Part shown: in pieces, positions 21,476 to 33,540 of the stretch
Position numbering within the stretch: position 1 is the stretch's first letter
Layout of the letters: each line of letters begins with the position of its first letter
DNA from: Phaseolus vulgaris
Taxonomy: Eukaryota; Streptophyta; Magnoliopsida; Fabales; Fabaceae
Reading direction: 5' to 3'
DNA length: 64,000 nt
NCBI RefSeq assembly: GCF_000499845.2
Contig: NC_023754.2
Coordinates: forward strand, 11,820,037-11,884,036
Notes under the pieces: model-generated
The model's database searches: none
What the model saw: the letters and a program-made list of their open reading frames with translations, nothing else
What the model was told of the DNA's origin: nothing
Translations under genes and position numbers: made by a program

Positions 21476-23390
21476 TGGTTAAAAAGGTAAACAAAATCGT
21501 GGTATTAATGGGGTTTTGAGGCCTCTGAGAGTTACTATTTTAAAATAACACTTTACTTTAGCGAAAACCATGAGTAACACGTTCTTCATAAATTATTTAC
21601 TTGTGTAAACAACAATGACAAATAAGATGTTTAACCTCTAATATAATGCTAAAATATACTTCTATAAATCCAATTTTTTTAATGATACTTGGTAGGTAAG
21701 ACTGAGATTTCCATTGTTCAAGAGAGGTTCATTAGAAATGATTTTCTTTAATAAATGTAGTATTTTTGTAGAAAGAAGAAAAGTTTGTACATAATCGGAC
21801 GAATTTGGATTATTTAGTTGGAGTTTTTTTAGTTACCTTTCTATTGTTTTATTCTAAAATATATTATTTTTTTTAATATATTAAAACTATAGTATTTTAA
21901 AGTCACAATATTAGAAGAATAATACATAATTTTTTTTAAAAAAAAATAGACTTTAAGTTTAATTTAATCCTAAAAATCGGTTCATAAAAGATGATATAAG
22001 TTCTAAATGATCCAATATTCTATTATGAATAAAATGACGTTTACCTTTATTCTATTTATATAATATGAATTGCTCTTGTTTACTACAAAACTTTTAATTT
22101 TCATTTATTATAGAATTTGAATTCACGGGCACATATAAGTTGTGTGATTACATAAAGTGATTGAGTGTTCCCATTGAATTTTCAGTAAAGTAATAGATAT
22201 GCTTCATTCTGACTTTTTCATCCGATTGAGACCTTATGCCTCGTGCTCATTTTCTCCACAAATTTCAATCAATAGTAAAAATAAAAGGAACAAACCTTTT
22301 TTCAAGAAAGAAAAATCTAAATGACTTACAAATTTTGAGCAACTTTTTATTTATTTAAAAAATATATAAACTATCACCTTTATATTATAAAATTCGACTT
22401 TCATTTCAAATATTAGGGTGTTTGTTATATCTTTTCACAAGTTATTTTACTGTTACTTTTTAAACAAAGTCTTTTGCATTGAGATTTTCAAATTTCTCCA
22501 TTCAATAATATTTATTACTAATTTTAATACAATAATATTTTATATTTTGAAGTATTTATTTATTATAAGTTTTAATTATAGAAAATAAATGTGTGTTGTG
22601 TACTATATACAAACTATAATACCATTTATTCTTGTAACAGCCAATAGCATCTCCAATAGTTTTGTATTATTTAAGAATCGAGATAAAAAAATTAAATACT
22701 TTATTCAAGTGTTTTTAAACATAAAATTAAAATTAAAACTAAAAATGTATAATATCACAATGCGTGATCAATCTAACAATCCTATCTCGATAAGTTTATT
22801 TGATAAATTTGACTGTGTTTAATAAGTTACACACTTTATTAGCTTATAAATTAATTTAATAATTTATAAAAGTTGATTTGATCAAACAAAATTTATTCCG
22901 AATACGATTATTTTAATTGTTTTTAAATTAGCTTTAGCAGGTGTTTTAACTTGTTTTTAACTTATAAGCTCTTTTTTTTCATTTTTATTTAAATTAATTA
23001 TTACATCTTTTATTTGTAATTTTAATGAAAATATTCGGTCAATAAATAAAACTGAAGTAATTTTAGTGTTACACAGGAAGGTAATATATATTTCTTTCTT
23101 TAAAATACTTCTACAGTAAAACTTATGGAATGTTATTTTTATATAATTAACATAAGTTTATTTAGTTCATTTTATATTTTTGGTGAAAAATAAGGAAATG
23201 CATAATAGAAAACAAAAACAACAATGATTGTTGTTTCCTTTTGAAACACTAGAAATCGCTGTACTTGAAGAAAATTAACCAAAATTATCAAATCTTTTAT
23301 CAGTGCAGTATATTGATATAAACTTTTAAAAATTATTGTTTCATTCTAATAATAATTTATTAATTAATTATAAATAAACTTATATATGAG
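21476..23390. other. AT-rich intergenic stretch
   Basis: No protein-like frame was found. The short frame at 22589-22822 is low in complexity and unsupported. Confidence 0.5.

Positions 23391-23428
<38 letters not shown>
23391..23428. repeat. (AT)n microsatellite
   Basis: Near-perfect AT dinucleotide run of about 36 bp. Confidence 0.95.
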
Positions 23429-23430
<2 letters not shown>

Positions 23431-23699
23431 AACCAACTAAATGTGTATGCTATTTATTGTAAATTTATAAAACTATTGTGGAAAATAGGAAATAATATAG
23501 AAAGGGAGAGTTGAATTGTCTTTTAAAAATTTCGCATATTTTTGTTGGTATTGTATGTTCGGATGAAAAATCAAATGAGAAACATATAAATAGAAGATTT
23601 GAGAAATCTTTGTAAAATCTGGTTTGAATTTTTTCTTCCATCTTTTAGTTAGTTAAAAAACATAATAACATGCAATGTAAAGATTTAAGGAATGAAAAT

Positions 23700-24840
23700 T
23701 TAATATTTTTTATACTGATTTAACTGATCTCATAAATTATACCCAATTCTTGATCAACAAGTCATGTTTCACTAAATAGTCTACTGCTATGAAGTATAAA
23801 TAAATTCTTTGATCAAATCACTCCTAGATAACGTTGAATATTCTTGACGCTAGCCATTCCAGACTTAATATTAAGTATTCTTGACATTAGTCACTCCTAG
23901 CTCAACATAGATACACGATCTAAGTGATCAACTGATCACTAGTTTCACTCATTAGAGAACATAACACTTTTGATGTATACGAGACTAAATTTTCTCTACT
24001 AATAGGTGGAGATGAATACAAGTAATGTTCTTACAAAAATTTATGACAGATAAATTTCAACAGAATTTTTGCACTTGTAAAGTATGACTAACTTTATTGT
24101 CTTCCTTTCTTTGAAGCAATACCTCTTATAGCCTTCATAAAAGTAGTCATTGCATTCTCTTCTTTGTATTCTTTCTTCTTTTGTCATCATTTGATGAACT
24201 CTTATGTTGAAAAATATTAAATTCATGAAATTCTATTATCTTCTTTACGCCACTCCAATGATAGTTAGTAGTACTTATCTTCCTCGATAGCAGATACTTT
24301 TACACTAAGTATTGGTTAAAAGTGCACACCATATAGGATAAACAACTGAGCTAGAGTTGAAACTAGTCGTGTTAGAGAAGTTGGTGATCATTTAAGCTTT
24401 AGCTCATATCCCAAGTATTTTTTATTGTTTTATTTGGCACGAACCTTCCTAGAAGAGATATATAAAACATTTTTTGTTTCTTCAAACTTAAGTTTTTGGA
24501 ATATTCTTCATGTGTATTGAAGTCTTTATTTGCATTGATCATATGAATGATCTTCATTTAACTTATTAAAAGAAGTGAAACTTGACTTTATCGTCTAATG
24601 TTTGTTAGACGTAGTTGCTTCAAGTATTTCAAGCACTAGGCTTGTTCTGCTTCAAGTATTTCAAGCACTAGGCTTGTTCTGCTTCAAGTATTTCAAGCAC
24701 TAGGCTTGTTCTGCTTCACGTGTTCCATGCACTAGGCTTGTTTTGCTTCATGTATTCCATGCATTATGCTTGTTCTGCTCCATATATTCTAAGCACTAGA
24801 TTCACTATGTTTTTAACACATAATCAAAATATGTTTAGGG
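23700..24840 (+). repeat. dispersed repeat D, copy 1
   Basis: This region parallels 57750-58720 in the same orientation at moderate identity. Shared order: AAGTATTCTTGAC(A) and GTCACTC units; a block with CTCA(C/T)TAGAGA; then AAAA(G/T)(T/G)GCACACC(A/G)TA; then TTGGCAC followed by GGAATATTCTT. No protein domain could be read. It is probably a retrotransposon LTR or untranslated region, but I cannot name the family. Confidence 0.55.
24617..24808 (+). repeat. 32-bp minisatellite, six units
   Basis: Units start with GCTTCAAGTATTTCAAGCAC followed by TAGGCTTGTTCT. They begin at 24617, 24649, 24681, 24713, 24745 and 24777. The first three are identical and the last three accumulate changes (CACGTGTTCCATGC, CATGTATTCCATGC and so on). 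It lies inside dispersed repeat D copy 1. Copy 2 near 58.6 kb has no matching array. Confidence 0.95.
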
Positions 24841-25589
24841 TGTTGTATTTTTTCTTTAACAACTATTATATTAATTAATGTCAAAAGAAAAGTTTCATTC
24901 GATAATTTAACCTATTAGCCTTTAATTTTTAATTTATTATCTTAAATTTTATGTAACACGCTCACAAAACTATCTATTGCACTATAAATTCAATAGAGAG
25001 TTTATATAAAGTATGTATTAATTTCAAAATACAACTTAAACATATATAATTTGTGTCTACGTGTGTAAACACAATTTTTTTTGCAGAAAGAGTCACAAAT
25101 AAAGCTCTAAGCTCTTTGAGATGTTGTTTTTGCACTTGTACCTACCATAACATATCACAATATATAGAAGAGCAAGGTATTAAACTAGATTTTCAACATG
25201 AGAAAATGTTTATAAAAGGGCACATTTTAATTAACAATCTACAACAATTCAATTTCAATCAAATACCAACACACAAAAACAATATAGACCATGCATGAAT
25301 ATATACATCAAAAGATATTCAACAAAATGGAATATTAATTGACACCTACTATTAAGCATGTCCCACTAGATCCCAACATCTGATCAAATACAAGGCTTAG
25401 ATTAACAAGAAAACCCAAGAGTAATGGATATGTGAAAGGTTATTACAATGGAAGTCACACCTTTACACATGTCATAGTGTGCAAGAACTTCCCTCAGTTT
25501 ATCACCGTCTGATATCTTAGTCTATGCGACTTAGACCATGAATGAAACAAGGGGATTTATGTTACAACATAGGTGTATTTACTTAACAC
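24841..25589. other. intergenic stretch
   Basis: Nothing gene-like was recognised. The frame at 25053-25298 lacks any known domain and is probably chance. Confidence 0.4.
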
Positions 25590-26676
25590 ATAAATGTTGA
25601 TCAAGAGTGATCAAGTGCTTTGAAGAATCCAAATCCAAAGTGTTTGATGCAAGGCTAGTGTTGCTGCCGTGTTTTGGGAGGGATCTGGATAGAATAGAAT
25701 GTGATCCACTCCTTTGTTGAATCTAAAACTGATGTGATTTAAAACCTTTTAGAAAATAAATTGTTTTACCAACTAAGTGAAAAACAACCTGTTGTTTTGT
25801 CGAATCAACTGGTTGTTTTACTCTTAGAAGTTTTTGAAAAGGTTGAAAACTATTTTAGTTTGGTTGACTTAACTGTCAAACCAAACAATCGGTTGTTTCG
25901 TGGTTTCAACTGATTGTTTCTTTGAAAATACTAACAAAATCCTGTTTTGGTTGTTGAATGTGCTTTAAATGATTTTCAACTGAATACGCTCCTTCATTAA
26001 TTGCTTTGACTAATCTTTGGAAAATATAAATGGTTTGTTTATGTTTTCAAACAAGCAAGAAAAACAGATTTGAGTTTTTCAGTTGTGACAAAGTTGATTC
26101 TAAGATTTGAACATTCACATCAAGCTTTGGGTTTTTCAAAGAGAGTGGAATAGGATTACAGTTGTATTGATTTCAGTTTGTAAGTGTAATCCCTTCTCAA
26201 CCTACTGTATTTCTGGTGTTATGTTGCCAATGAGTGTTGTGTGCTCTTGAGGTGATCAAGATCAATACTCTTGGTGTGTTTTGCCAAAGGGAGTGTGTTT
26301 CTTGAAGGGTTCAAGGTCACTACTTTGGTGGTTTGTGTTTTATAATCTGGTTTGATTACTTAGTGGATTACCCAGTGGTTTTCTGGGGACTGGATGTAGC
26401 TCTTGGCTTAAGAGCGAACCAGTATAAATTGTTGTTGTATCTCTCTCTTACTCTAAACTCATTTAAATTTTGTTTTAAGTTTTACTGGTATAAACAACCT
26501 TCGAAACAATCGATTATTTTTCTATTGCTTTACTGTTTTATTGCTTATATTCTTGGCTAACTTGATTCCTGTTCTGGATTCACACAAAGAATTTTATTAA
26601 ACCTCGAAAAGTTTTCAAAAACCTCTCTTAAACCATTCACCCCCTCTCGTTTAAGGCCATATATTCTAACAATAAA
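25590..26676 (+). mobile_element. solo LTR (1,077 bp) with 5-bp target duplication
   Basis: The LTR runs 25595-26671, beginning TGTTGATC and ending TTCTAACA, with matching short inverted tips (TGTT/AACA). It is bounded by ATAAA at 25590-25594 and again at 26672-26676. No internal retrotransposon sequence and no primer site follow, so this is the product of LTR-LTR recombination. The pre-terminal CACCCCCTCTCG motif resembles LTRs of SIRE-like copia elements in legumes, which is my basis for suggesting copia. The 75-codon open frame at 26333-26560 is not a gene. Confidence 0.85.
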
Positions 26677-27131
26677 TAACATAATGTTTCCCATATTATC
26701 CCAAATTTGTAGCCCCAAATTCATGCAATTCTTATCATTCTCAACAACCATTTTCATAAAACATAATTCATTTAAACAAAATCACAAATCAATTAAATAT
26801 AAAAATTAGTATTCACTTTAAATTGATTATAAACATTTACTTTCAATTCATTAAATAGACAACAAGAAAATAAGAAAGAAAAAAAAAATAGTTTGACATA
26901 TTTTTTCGTTTGAAGGAAAATCTGCCTCAGAGAATGAATTGAGTTGTCGCTCTATTTTTACTTTTACTTAAGAGAAAAAATCATTAAGAAATCAATCTCA
27001 CACAACGTAATCAAATCTATTTTTAAAGTTTTATCCAAAATAAAATTAACAAATATAACTTTTAAAAACATTCCAAATGATCAGTACAATCCTTTATTTA
27101 CTCACACACCATTCTTTATTCATTTTAATTT

Positions 27132-27172
<41 letters not shown>

Positions 27173-27760
27173 ATATTCAAATTTTAGTATAAATTTAATC
27201 AAATTAAAATATCATTTTTTCAACTAAATCAAAAGAAAATAAGAATTTTCATAGAGTAAAAGAAGTTCCTCTGTTTAAATATATATATATATATATATAT
27301 ATATTAAATGTTAAATATAAAAAATTGAAAACTTTTAGATACATCAATTAATAGCACTAGTTTTGAAGGTAAAATTATATTTAATTTAGAATATAAACAA
27401 GTATGATATTTATCAGTGACGTTGACTGGAAAAGCTTTTATTTTATTTTTCTTCCATCACGTGCTTAATGTTTGTTGGAATTGAATAAAAGTTACATTAA
27501 AAGGAGAAACCAGTTAAGTGAAAGAGCCGTAATCACACAACCCCTTTCACATTATCACTTTCACTTTCTCTTCTTCTCAAATCCCCACTCCAGAACACGC
27601 TCAACTTAGGACATTAAAGAAATTGCAAAGTAAAATAAATACACTATACAATACATTATTAATTAGTTGAACATTTTTTTTAAATCACAAAACTAAATAA
27701 ATCTAATAATTTATTTAATCAAATTCCTTTAATTTTCAAGTACTATTGAAAGGAGCATAT
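26677..27760. other. AT-rich stretch with two (AT)n microsatellites
   Basis: TA runs are present at about 27136-27169 and 27279-27304. Pyrimidine-rich, gene-like leader sequence at 27540-27600 (CTTTCACTTTCTCTTCTTC) is not followed by a coding exon that I can recognise. Confidence 0.5.
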
Positions 27761-27944
27761 ATATGTTCCCATTTTACTAGCACTTTGTTTGTTGTTAGAT
27801 TTGTCTTGTATACGTTTTGATTAACTAATTACATTTTAGGAGTCAAAGATGGTTAGGTAAGTTAAAATAATGGCTTGTAAGCTAATTGATATTATATTAC
27901 ATTTTCAACCCTTATTTTGGGTGTGTTTTAATTGTTTTTCATAG

Positions 27945-28640
27945 TTGATATCAAAGTTCGGTCTCTAAAGGGTTGAAGGCCTTATAACTATTAGAGAAAA
28001 AAATTCTAATATTATAGCGAACATGAAAGCACATCTTATCATCCAAGGGGTTTTTCTTTCCAAGACCCCATACAATTCTAGGAAGATACTTTTCTTATTT
28101 TCTTATTGGAAAGATAGGATGACGATATATGTAAAGTCTACACATGATCTGTTGGAGATCCCACATCGACTAAAGATTAGAGCCTTTCATTGTATATAAG
28201 TGGGTGCAAACCTCAACCCTATGAGGCGGTTTTATGGGGTTGAGTTAGGCTTAAAGTCCACTTTCGTAACATGATCAACTATGATAGAGGAAGACTAGGA
28301 AAAAGAAGAGTTCAACTAGATGCAATTAAACAATAAAGTCAGGTACACTCTCATTTGTGCTTAATCCAAACATGATTATAAGAAATTTTGTAGGTTAAAA
28401 ACCTCTAAGGAAATCTGAGACTCATTGATTATCAACTATGAGGAAATAAAGACGTACAATTCATGAAAGTTGCCATTCTCAGAACACTAATATGAATCTT
28501 TCAGCACGAAGGAAGGAGAACGCATAGATGACATGTTTGGAAGAATGCAGATTCTTTTAAATGGGCTTCAACCTCGTCTAACAGAGCTCTTCAAGTTTGT
28601 TTCCACCAAGAGAAAAGAAACTAAAGCTCTAAAAAAAAAG
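27945..28640 (+). pseudogene. copia gag fragment, split by a TRIM solo LTR
   Basis: A primer-site-like TTGATATCAAAGTTCGGTC at about 27945 is followed by gag-like sequence. SYWKDRMTIYVKSTHD is read just before 28145, then the frame resumes after the inserted LTR. A later in-frame stretch reads YESFSTKEGERIDDMFGRMQ and then ILLNGLQPRL (about 28490-28580), as in the UBN2-type gag of plant copia elements. Multiple stops are present. It is distinct from the minus-strand copia remnant that begins immediately downstream. Confidence 0.75.
28145..28276 (+). mobile_element. TRIM solo LTR with 5-bp target duplication
   Basis: A 122-bp LTR (28150-28271) begins TGTTGGAGATCCCACATCG and ends TTTCGTAACA. 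It is bounded by TGATC at 28145-28149 and 28272-28276. It has the characteristic TATATAAGTGGGTGCAAACC and GGGGTTGAGTTAGGC blocks also found at 33076-33540 and 44650-44883. Confidence 0.9.
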
Positions 28641-30990
28641 AGGTGAATATGTTTGAGGTTAAGTATGAAAACCCATTTTGTTCCTACTACATTCATATTT
28701 TTTGTTCTAGGTACAAGCATCCAAACATCATTGCAAATATTGCTTAAGTTCTTCATGCATAACAAATATCCAGTGTTCATCTTTTAGAGCATCATTAGTA
28801 TTTTTAGGTTTTACTTGTGAAACAAAAGACATTGTGTTGCCAAAATTATTTAAAGAATGCTTGGTAGATACTTCCTTTTCAATTTGTCTAATCACATTGT
28901 CAAGTGCGAGATCTCTAGAAATTCTTCGTTGTTTTGGAAAATCCTTGTGAGGTTCTTGTTTGACATCAATGTCATTTGAAATGTTGTAATTGTTTGGCTT
29001 GTTCAAGTTTAGTTTGGTGAAGTTATCCAGTAAATCATCTTCACCTACATCATTCTTTGGTAATACTTGCATTTTTTGGTTAGATTCATCAAATACAACA
29101 TGAATATATTCTTTTACAGCCAAAAGCCTTTATTTGTATATTATATGAATGTCTGTTTTATGAGTAACCTAAGAAGAACATTCATCTGGTTTCAGATCAA
29201 ATTTGCCAAGATTTTCCTTGTAATTATTTAATACAAAACACTTACATATGTAGTTTTCTTAAGGATAGACTCGATTAACACCCGATTAAGTACATAACAT
29301 ACATTATTTACAACATCATCCCAAAAACTGAAAATAAAGCATATGAAAAATACATTCACTATACAATAAAGTTATAAATATGTGTACAAAGTATGTGTCA
29401 TCAGTGTTTTGATAAGATAATGAATTTTATTTTTAAGAGATTTATAGTTTTCATAATCTTTGAAGGTTGGCTAATTTGTTTTAGAACAACTACTAAATGA
29501 GTTCTTATAAATGATTTCTAGGTTTTCTAAATCAATTTTAGCATTGTTCAATTATTCCTCTAATTTGAGAACTATTTTTTCAAGACATTTATTCATTCTC
29601 TTGAGTTTATTGTCAGAAATACAAATCTATTAGCTTCTTCATGAATCTCATTAGAAAACATTAAAAAACTAAATGTAATTAGTTTCAATCTCAAGGTCTT
29701 TTGTACTTACATTGCTTGAAGAATCATAACCAACAATCAAGCAAATGTTAACTTCTTCATCCTCTTTTGAAGAATCACCGGAAGAGGTCTTATCATTGTT
29801 CTGTCATGCAACGTAGGCCCTTCTAGTCTTACTTTCTTTCTCAAATTTCCCGTAACTGAACTTGTCTTTGTTTTGACTATTTAGGATTCAATTTTGATAT
29901 GTCATTGCTTTCTACATAAAAAAAATGGTGAAGTTAGATGAAATAGAATACGTTTTTCTGTTTACATACCTTTTCTAAGAAAAAATCATATTCTTGTTCC
30001 TTTCTTTAGAAATTCTCCAAACCTTTTGCGAAATAGGGTTATATTTTTTGAGTCACTGATTTCATCTGTTTCTTTTTCACTATCTTCTTTCTTCTGTACA
30101 ACAATATTTAGTGCAATGTCCTTATTTTTCTTGTCATGACTTTCTTTTTCACCGAAGTCTATTCATTTCCAGCTCCTATTCCCTTAGCTTTCCAAACAAA
30201 GATGTTGTTGGCATTGTCGACAGATCTTTTGACTTTGACATTGTTGTTACCTTAGGCCACCAATTATTGGCTAAACATTTCAACACTTTAATGTTTAATT
30301 CTTCCTTTTCAAACATCTTTCTTGGTTCAATTAAATTATTCATAATGCATGTGAACTGTTTCTGCACATTAGTAATGCACTACAAGAAAATCTTGGTAGC
30401 TAATTAGATACCGATTTAGAAAATAGTTTATAAATTTTATTATTAATAGAAACTACTTTAGATACCAATAACTTTTTTAGTCTCTAAAATATCATATAAT
30501 TTAATCAATATAGTGACTAATTATTTTTTCTCTCTAAAATTAGTTTCTATTTAGTGATTTTCTTATAGTGATGGTTTCTCCTTTTTGCATTCTAAAAAGC
30601 TCATACGGTTGAATCAGAGCAAATTGACATCAATATTTCCTTCATGTGTGACTTGGAGAGTGTCACACATTTCCTCCATTGAGTTTCACTAAGAAAATTT
30701 GAAGAATTCATCAAGATTCAAGACAGAATCTTGTAAACCGATATAAAAAAAAATATGGAATGAGTTGGTAACCTCATTAACCAACTCAAAGTTACCCTTT
30801 TTAGGGATGTTGAAAATACTCGACACAAGACCGTATATTCTATGGTGAATAGTCCTATTAGTAACATAGACATTAACTTGTTCTATCGGAATTTATTGTT
30901 CTGCCATACCTATTAAGTGTTTGGGCCTTCTAGTTAGATGGAAGGGGAGTCTCCATAATCTCATCAATGAATGGATGTTGCTGCGATTTG
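28568..30990 (-). pseudogene. copia polyprotein remnant (gag, integrase end, RT start)
   Basis: Read in reverse. The UBN2 gag region shows HEGNIDVN (about 30640) and, after an interrupting MITE, NNLIEPRKMFEKEELNIKVL and LFGKLRE (30367-30176). A gag tail near 29880-29760 has lysine-rich sequence then an acidic SGDSSKEDEEVNIC. A deletion follows to the integrase C-terminus FWDDVVNNVCYVLNRVL (about 29310) and GKFDLKPDE. The pre-RT block KEYIHVVFDESN (29110) leads to SQVKPKNTNDALKDEHWIF and NDVWMLVPR and TKWVF (about 28650), where RT begins and the element stops. The order matches SIRE-like copia elements. Many stops and deletions rule out function. Confidence 0.85.
30375..30573. mobile_element. 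CACTA-type MITE nested in the copia gag
   Basis: A 193-bp element (30378-30570) has ends CACTACAAGAAAATC and GATTTTCTTATAGTG, inverted to each other. The 3-bp duplication ATG flanks it (30375-30377 and 30571-30573), as expected for CACTA elements. The interior is AT-rich with no coding sequence. Removing it joins two gag segments of the host copia remnant. Confidence 0.9.
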
Positions 30991-31455
30991 CCTACCCAGA
31001 GGGAGGTTTTTGCATACACTTACTCAGTCCTGACTTTTAGGCCATTCATATATTGATCGAGAATCGAGAATTGAAGATGCTACTCAAATTAGTTTTTAAA
31101 ATAAATAGGATAATAAATACATAATTAATTAACACTGTTAATTTTATAATCACCACCAATTTATACTAATTTTACCAAATTCTTTTCCGTACAAGACTTC
31201 GAGTTGAGCTTGTAAGTGTTCTAAGTTTAATGATGAGGTAATCCCTACTTTAATTTAATACATCGATTTTAGTGAATAATGCTGATTAGATTGTTAATCC
31301 AACATTGCAATGCTTACATATATTTGTCCGTATATGTTGTGGACTATTCCACATGCTTTATTTTTATTTATTTATAAAATAAAGTTAATTTCAGACTAGC
31401 TCAAATTATTTATATACAGGCTGGACAAAAGTGGTATATTTTTTAATTTAATAAT
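30991..31455. other. non-coding stretch
   Basis: No domain was recognised. Some of it may be the 5' end of the copia remnant that lies to its left. Confidence 0.4.
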
Positions 31456-31667
31456 CACTAAAATATTTAAATTTATAATATAAATAATTGGTAATTAAAA
31501 TTTTAGTAGTTAATTAGATACTAATTTAGAAATTATTTAAGAGTAATAAAAATTAATTTAGAAATCAATTTTTTTTAATCTGTAAAATGGTCTCTAATTT
31601 AATAATTATAGCAACTAACTATTTTTAGTCTTTAAAATTGATTTTTATTTTATGATTTTTTTAAGTG
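31456..31667. mobile_element. CACTA-type MITE, diverged copy
   Basis: Interior blocks match the MITE at 30378-30570: TAGTTAATTAGATACTAATTTAGAAA, then a block related to ATTAGTCTCTAAAA, then TTTATTTTATGATTTTTTTAAGTG at the end. The ends CACTAAAAT and AAGTG are degenerate and no 3-bp duplication is evident. Confidence 0.6.
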
Positions 31668-31743
31668 TAAAAAACAAATGCATCTTAATTTTTGAAGAAA
31701 TTAGATAAAAAAAAATATATTATAAACTTAATTCATTTTACCT

Positions 31744-31778
<35 letters not shown>

Positions 31779-33075
31779 AGTTTATTTAAACAAGACCTAA
31801 ATATAAGTGATACCTTGAACATTAAAAATATAAGAATTTAGGAAAAAAAATACTCACTCCTTCATGTGTTGAATATTGACTAGTTGGCGAAACTAGAACG
31901 TGCATGTCAACATTTTGGAAGAAACTATTAATTATTTTGTATTGATTTGAAATTAATGTTTTTTCAAATAACTTAAAACTTGAATAAATCTATAATATCA
32001 TTTTTCTCCAAAATTGATCTTCATGCCATAGGCTTTGCGTAATATTCAATATTCATCATAGTTGATCAATATTCAATATTCAACAAAACTTTTCTCCTGA
32101 TCAAATTCAACATGATTCAAGCTATTCTAATATGTTGAATTCTTTACCAATAACAAGAACTAAGTCAATAACTCAAATGACCTAAGAAACATGAATATTT
32201 TTAAATAATCGCGTTATAATGATTTTAGTTATGTCAACTCTTAATATATTTTAAAAAGATTCAAATGTGATTTTCTCACATGTGATTGAATATTTGATGA
32301 GAAAAATATAAAATTGAAGTAGGTTTATACACTATTTATAATTATCAATCATATAAGAAAAGTCTATAACGATATTTAGATCATAGGATTAAAACAAACA
32401 TTTTTAAATTATAAGCACTAAAAGATTTTAATTTTATTGCAGAAGATAAAAAAAATTGATTTTAAATTTGAGAGAGTAAATATATATTTAAAATTTTAAA
32501 ATTTTTATAATTTCATATTTATAATTTTATACTTTTTAAACTTTTAAACAAGTAATGATTACAATTCTATACAACTTTTTTTTTAATATTTTTTTATATA
32601 TTTAGGTTGATTTTGAGTCTTCCAATTTAATGTTTTTATTTTAACTTTAAATTAATTTACATATTTTATTGTAGTGAAAATTAGTTGTACACTTGTACAG
32701 CGTAAAACAGTTTCACACTGTTATTTAATTACAAACAATTATGTATGAGAGCTTGTACAATACATAAAATGATTTTAGATTGTTTGAGAATAAAAGTTTT
32801 GTTATTCTGAAATTACATAAATAGTTATTAAACTCTATATGAAAACCACAATATAATTGGATAAAATATTCTATTAAAAATGTTTTTATAGAATTAAGTT
32901 TTTCAATTACTTAAGATTAGTTGTACTATACCGACAAGGATATTTGAATTGTGTGAATGAATTAACTTTTTGTATGAAGGGTTATCGAACCATAAGAGTC
33001 GAGTAATGATTTACTTATAAAAGATTCTTTAGCGTTTAAGTCGAGTTTGAATAAGTACCAAATATATAAATCAAC
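31668..33075. other. AT-rich intergenic stretch with an (AT)n run
   Basis: The microsatellite lies at 31748-31775. No gene is visible. Confidence 0.55.
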
Positions 33076-33540
33076 ATTCTTGGAGATTTCACAATAATTA
33101 GAGATAAAAACATTTTATAGTATATAAGTGGAAACCTCACTTTACAAACTCAATTTTAAAAAGTTGAGTTAAGTTTAAAGTTCACTTATTAATATGATAT
33201 TAGAACTATGTAGAGTCTATCATAGCGAGAATTTGTTGAGCTTATTAGGTCACCTGCTATCAGACTGCTATTAAACCACCCATAATATATAGTCCCACAC
33301 ACGATAAGGTTGAATTAAGTGTAAAGTTCACTTCTTAAGATATCATTAGAGAGAGAAAGTTTGCTAGCCTTGTCAGACCACCTGTTATCGGAGTAATGGG
33401 GTGTATTGTAGATCCCACATTGACTAGAAATCTCATATCCACTAAAGATAAAAACATTTCATAGTATATAAGTAAATACAAACCTCACCTTATAAACTGG
33501 TTTTATAAGGTTGAGTTAAGTTTAAAATCTACTTTTTAAT
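33076..33540 (+). mobile_element. TRIM element with both LTRs
   Basis: Two direct repeats of about 120-130 bp (33076-33195 and about 33409-33540) share TAGTATATAAGT, AAACCTCAC and AAGGTTGAGTTAAG-like blocks with the solo LTR at 28150-28271. Just after the first copy, ATGATATTAGAAC (about 33195-33207) is a decayed form of the initiator tRNA-Met primer site. It is followed by TAGAGTCTATCATAGCGAGA. The internal region is only about 200 bp and non-coding, the defining feature of terminal-repeat retrotransposons in miniature. Confidence 0.8.

Noticed and set aside
24617..24808. Regularly spaced repeats resembling a CRISPR array
   Set aside because: Units are directly adjacent with no spacers, and the genome is clearly a plant; it is a minisatellite.
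25588..26680. Possible full retrotransposon downstream of the 25.6-kb LTR
   Set aside because: No primer-binding site or internal sequence follows, and the target duplication closes immediately after the LTR, so it is a solo LTR.
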